From contig NZ_JAPZUB010000005.1 of assembly GCF_027533505.1 (NCBI RefSeq), forward strand, positions 1-43,724: 43,724 nt of DNA. The letters are read 5' to 3'. The stretch's first letter is position 1. Each line of letters starts with the position of its first letter. Both the position numbers and the translations under genes were made by a program. Positions 42,201 to 43,724 of this stretch are shown in pieces. Under the pieces are notes generated by a model. It was not told the origin of the DNA and made no database searches. It saw nothing but the letters and a program-made list of their open reading frames with translations. The DNA comes from Flavobacterium sp. (lineage in GTDB: Bacteria; Bacteroidota; Bacteroidia; Flavobacteriales; Flavobacteriaceae).

Positions 42201-43586
42201 AATCTTGCAACTCCAAGAATAGCAAGATTAAATACTGATTTAACTTTAGACCAAACATTTGTAACTGCTGGTCCAAATCCTTCAAGTAATCCTCCAATGG
42301 ATATGGTCATACAGTCTGATGACAAAATAGTTTTAACAGGTTGGTTTACTGGATTTAGTGGTGGTTCAAATGGTTTTGGAATCGCAAGACTTCTTTCAAA
42401 CGGTGCTTTAGATACAAGTTATAATATTGGAGGTTCAGGCACATCCGCAAATACTGGATATACTAATAATATGCCTTACTCACTTGCTATACAAGCCGAT
42501 GGTAAAGTACTATTAGGTGGAGATTTTTACTACTATAATGGTGTGCAAAGGTTAGGTATAGTTAGAATTAATACTAACGGTTCAATTGATACGTCATTTA
42601 ACCCAACTACATTAAACACTTATTATAGAAGTGTTGTAACAGGAATTACAATACAACCAGACGGTAAGCTAATATTATTAGGTTTCTTTAGTCCACCTAC
42701 AGCTGGCGCTACTCAAAAAAATATAATACGATTAAATGCTGATGGTTCTTTAGACTCTACATTTACTGCTGGAGAAACCGCAGGCTCACAATCATATAAT
42801 GGTACTTTAGGTGTTTCTTTATATTCTCCAATAGCAAAAGCAGTTGTTCAACCTGATGGCAAGATTATCATTGCAGGTGCTTTTAATAAATACAATAGTA
42901 ACAATGTAAATAGTATTGTCCGATTAACCTCAACAGGAGATATAGATAATAGTTTTAACACTGCTACTGGTGTAAATAGGGCAATTAATGAACTTATTCT
43001 CGAACCAACTACAAACAGACCAATTATTGGCGGCGAATTTACTTTATTTGGTTCAACAGCAGTAAAAAAATTAATTCGATTAAATACTAATGGTTCTTTA
43101 GATACTTCTTTTAGCATCGGAACAGGTACAACAGATACTCCAGTTTCAGGGTGTACTTATTGCTCAAATTATGTCAAGGCATTAAAACAACAACCTGATG
43201 GAAAAATAATAGTAGGTGGAAAATTCACAACTTTTAATGGTTTATCAGCAACAAACATTACTAGAATTTTTGGTTCAGCAGGTGTACAAGCTAAAGGAAG
43301 TGCAATCGAGTATCAAAGTGAACCAGAAATTGATACCAACCCAAATTATTATCCAATTACAATTTATCCTAATCCAAGTAAAGGCATTTATAATATAGAT
43401 TTATCTCAAGTAAAAGAACCTAGTACAATTACTATATACAATATTTTAGGAGAACTTGTATATAGCCAATTACTAGCACCACAAACAGAAAATCAAATAG
43501 ACATTTCAAATTTAGCAAATGGCTACTACATTGCAAGGATTAAAAATGAGTCATTAGACACAAACAGAAAACTAATAAAATATTAA
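39267..43586 (+). CDS. T9SS-exported metalloprotease-like protein with delta-60 repeats
   Basis: A 1439-residue secreted protein with signal peptide MKKQHKLLLLFIILTSFFKGYSQ. The N-terminal third has a zinc motif HEVVHSLGF (His218, Glu219, His222). The third metzincin ligand is not at the usual +10 position; a distant His328 in SSLSHFEDMLYP, with Met332 after it, fits the leishmanolysin (M8) pattern. Middle modules are Thr/Ser/Asn-rich with Ig-like patterns (FSGTGVTLANGVYSF). Residues about 990-1330 carry several delta-60 repeats (VVQPDGKIIIAGAF, LNTNGSLDTSF), a beta-propeller type. Residues 1364-1439 are a type A T9SS sorting domain (YPNPSKGIYNI, YNILGELVY, NGYYIARI). It would be secreted through the T9SS and released or surface-bound. 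The gene is AT-rich. Confidence 0.88.
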   Translation: MKKQHKLLLLFIILTSFFKGYSQEYEVNLSPEGKLETIYDNQGNQFKLKDILINAPKNSGILTTTSLTCSTTSYFNLYFEPGCGMEDTTNPTHNARRAVMCKVFEDISNFITSPLSTTGNKVNIWVRNIANLSVPSGTLGLASSYYLPTPNGGGILDGEIWKTIHLGVDSYTNVLNGTNLFYHGRVAFNFNDPSINWNTNLSINSPSNLYDLYTVILHEVVHSLGFNSFINQNGGSIDPSPYYSRYDTFLRTNNNIPLLTIGSCNMYDVSFNSAVSPTVLRPGCTLPNNISSGVLNSTICNNAIKYVGSSTVPVYTPTCFEQGSSLSHFEDMLYPTCASPYGNDSYFVLSNVNLLGTTKRYLKPEERNVLCDIGYNVKTTFGTSSTIGGFFNYGGTTCAGISVAGINDGLNSNGSYNFIGNIATIGGISNNVSITNLLANDINATSFECLQDISSPLTTSILNTSGTNTTISTFTTTTSGLHILRYIPVNGSKRGNITYVYVYVIAPFTPGQCSAVPNTCDLILNGNFEQFSNLPTATSQIPRACGWTTPFPTSSLQYTSSYFNTNVVAGTTPQSFHVDIPCNFFGFQNSNNNIGNGYANIYTSRFAGKQHLLTRLKSPLLPNTNYQLSFDVSLSEGRSNFASNLQVYLSNTTAISFNTGTNFEMNTVPNPAMLFTSPTITRNINGWDTITFNFTSTTGGEEFLYLGLLKNVILSSNVPSTNTTCNLSDSTTNTFAEQLSYYIDNVSLIPTNGAVLNLPASICSTQNLNDLSIYLSGTTANGVFSGTGVTLANGVYSFNASVAGVGTTTIGYTFTNSSGCTTTLYDTISITTTSSNTIVVDAINDNFSSMPIIGVSGGVTTSVYANDLYNGTASSSASLPNVNFSLVTPLSIVGATINSSGLISIPAGTPAGTYTLTYRLSSIGNCSFSDTANVTIVVTNNNTTPNLVAGIRANNAVNHIELQSTNKSIISGSFTTYNNLATPRIARLNTDLTLDQTFVTAGPNPSSNPPMDMVIQSDDKIVLTGWFTGFSGGSNGFGIARLLSNGALDTSYNIGGSGTSANTGYTNNMPYSLAIQADGKVLLGGDFYYYNGVQRLGIVRINTNGSIDTSFNPTTLNTYYRSVVTGITIQPDGKLILLGFFSPPTAGATQKNIIRLNADGSLDSTFTAGETAGSQSYNGTLGVSLYSPIAKAVVQPDGKIIIAGAFNKYNSNNVNSIVRLTSTGDIDNSFNTATGVNRAINELILEPTTNRPIIGGEFTLFGSTAVKKLIRLNTNGSLDTSFSIGTGTTDTPVSGCTYCSNYVKALKQQPDGKIIVGGKFTTFNGLSATNITRIFGSAGVQAKGSAIEYQSEPEIDTNPNYYPITIYPNPSKGIYNIDLSQVKEPSTITIYNILGELVYSQLLAPQTENQIDISNLANGYYIARIKNESLDTNRKLIKY

Positions 43587-43724
43587 GGCTATGGTCTAAT
43601 TAATATACGGTAAATTTATTATGTTTTTAAATTCATACCATGCGGAGAATGATGTAGCTATTAACAACACGGTTTTCTTTAGCGGACTTTGACTTTCATT
43701 TATGATTGATTTTAGCGCATACCA
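43587..43724. other. end of window: possible left arm of another attC-like repeat
   Basis: No gene is seen. From about 43659 the sequence reads TATTAACAACACGG, then TTTAGCGGACTTTGAC. This resembles the layout of the left arm at 39061 (GTAACAGGCG, then AAAAGCGGGTTC). The partner arm would lie beyond the window, so this is only a likely match. Confidence 0.35.

Overview
The window reads as a chromosomal segment of a Bacteroidota bacterium of the family Flavobacteriaceae, most likely Flavobacterium or a close relative. The grounds are: gliding genes gldB and gldC; a protein with a type IX secretion (T9SS) C-terminal signal; promoters with the Bacteroidota -7 element TAnnTTTG; almost no Shine-Dalgarno sequences; an FtsZ with a very long C-terminal linker; and a MurE whose DNPR motif indicates meso-diaminopimelate peptidoglycan. 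No database search was possible, so the genus is an inference.

Layout. (1) 1-660: the start of an unknown gene, a hairpin-rich spacer, and a tRNA-Arg(TCG) whose 5' half is duplicated. A complete 82-codon GIY-YIG nuclease gene exactly fills the space between the two copies, and the upstream copy is split by a clean 20-bp palindrome. (2) 684-17450: yqeY, then the division and cell wall (dcw) cluster on the minus strand, transcribed in the order mraZ-rsmH-ftsL-like-ftsI-murE-mraY-murD-ftsW-murG-murC-ftsQ-ftsA-ftsZ. It has a putative MraZ operator at its head and a terminator after ftsZ; murF and ddl are absent. (3) 17750-30363: mostly housekeeping genes (alpha/beta hydrolase, engB, a lipoprotein, gldC, gldB, nadE, a LuxR-type response regulator, dnaG, an ECF sigma factor with a membrane partner and an outer-membrane protein, a polyprenyl synthase, a lipoprotein, rlmN). 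(4) 30364-32950: about 1.1 kb of tandem repeats, a CIA30-family protein, an 11-bp tandem repeat and the C-terminal remnant of a tyrosine integrase. (5) 32966-38914: an AT-rich five-gene defence operon: Xre regulator, fused nuclease-methyltransferase, specificity subunit (together a BcgI-like type IIB restriction system), then PtuA and PtuB (a Septu system). (6) 38915-43724: attC-like imperfect inverted repeats, a 1439-residue T9SS-exported metalloprotease-like protein, and what looks like the left arm of another attC-like repeat cut by the window end.

How the genes work together. The dcw genes make lipid II and build the divisome, with MraZ probably controlling the whole run. GldB and GldC belong to the gliding machinery, and the large exported protein would leave the cell through the T9SS that this machinery shares. 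The defence operon has very short or overlapping junctions, so restriction-modification and Septu are probably co-expressed. Similar hairpin modules on both sides of the operon, plus the integrase remnant, suggest it arrived as a mobile cassette.

The most unusual structures are the GIY-YIG gene lying flush between two copies of half a tRNA gene, and the attC-like modules around the accessory genes.
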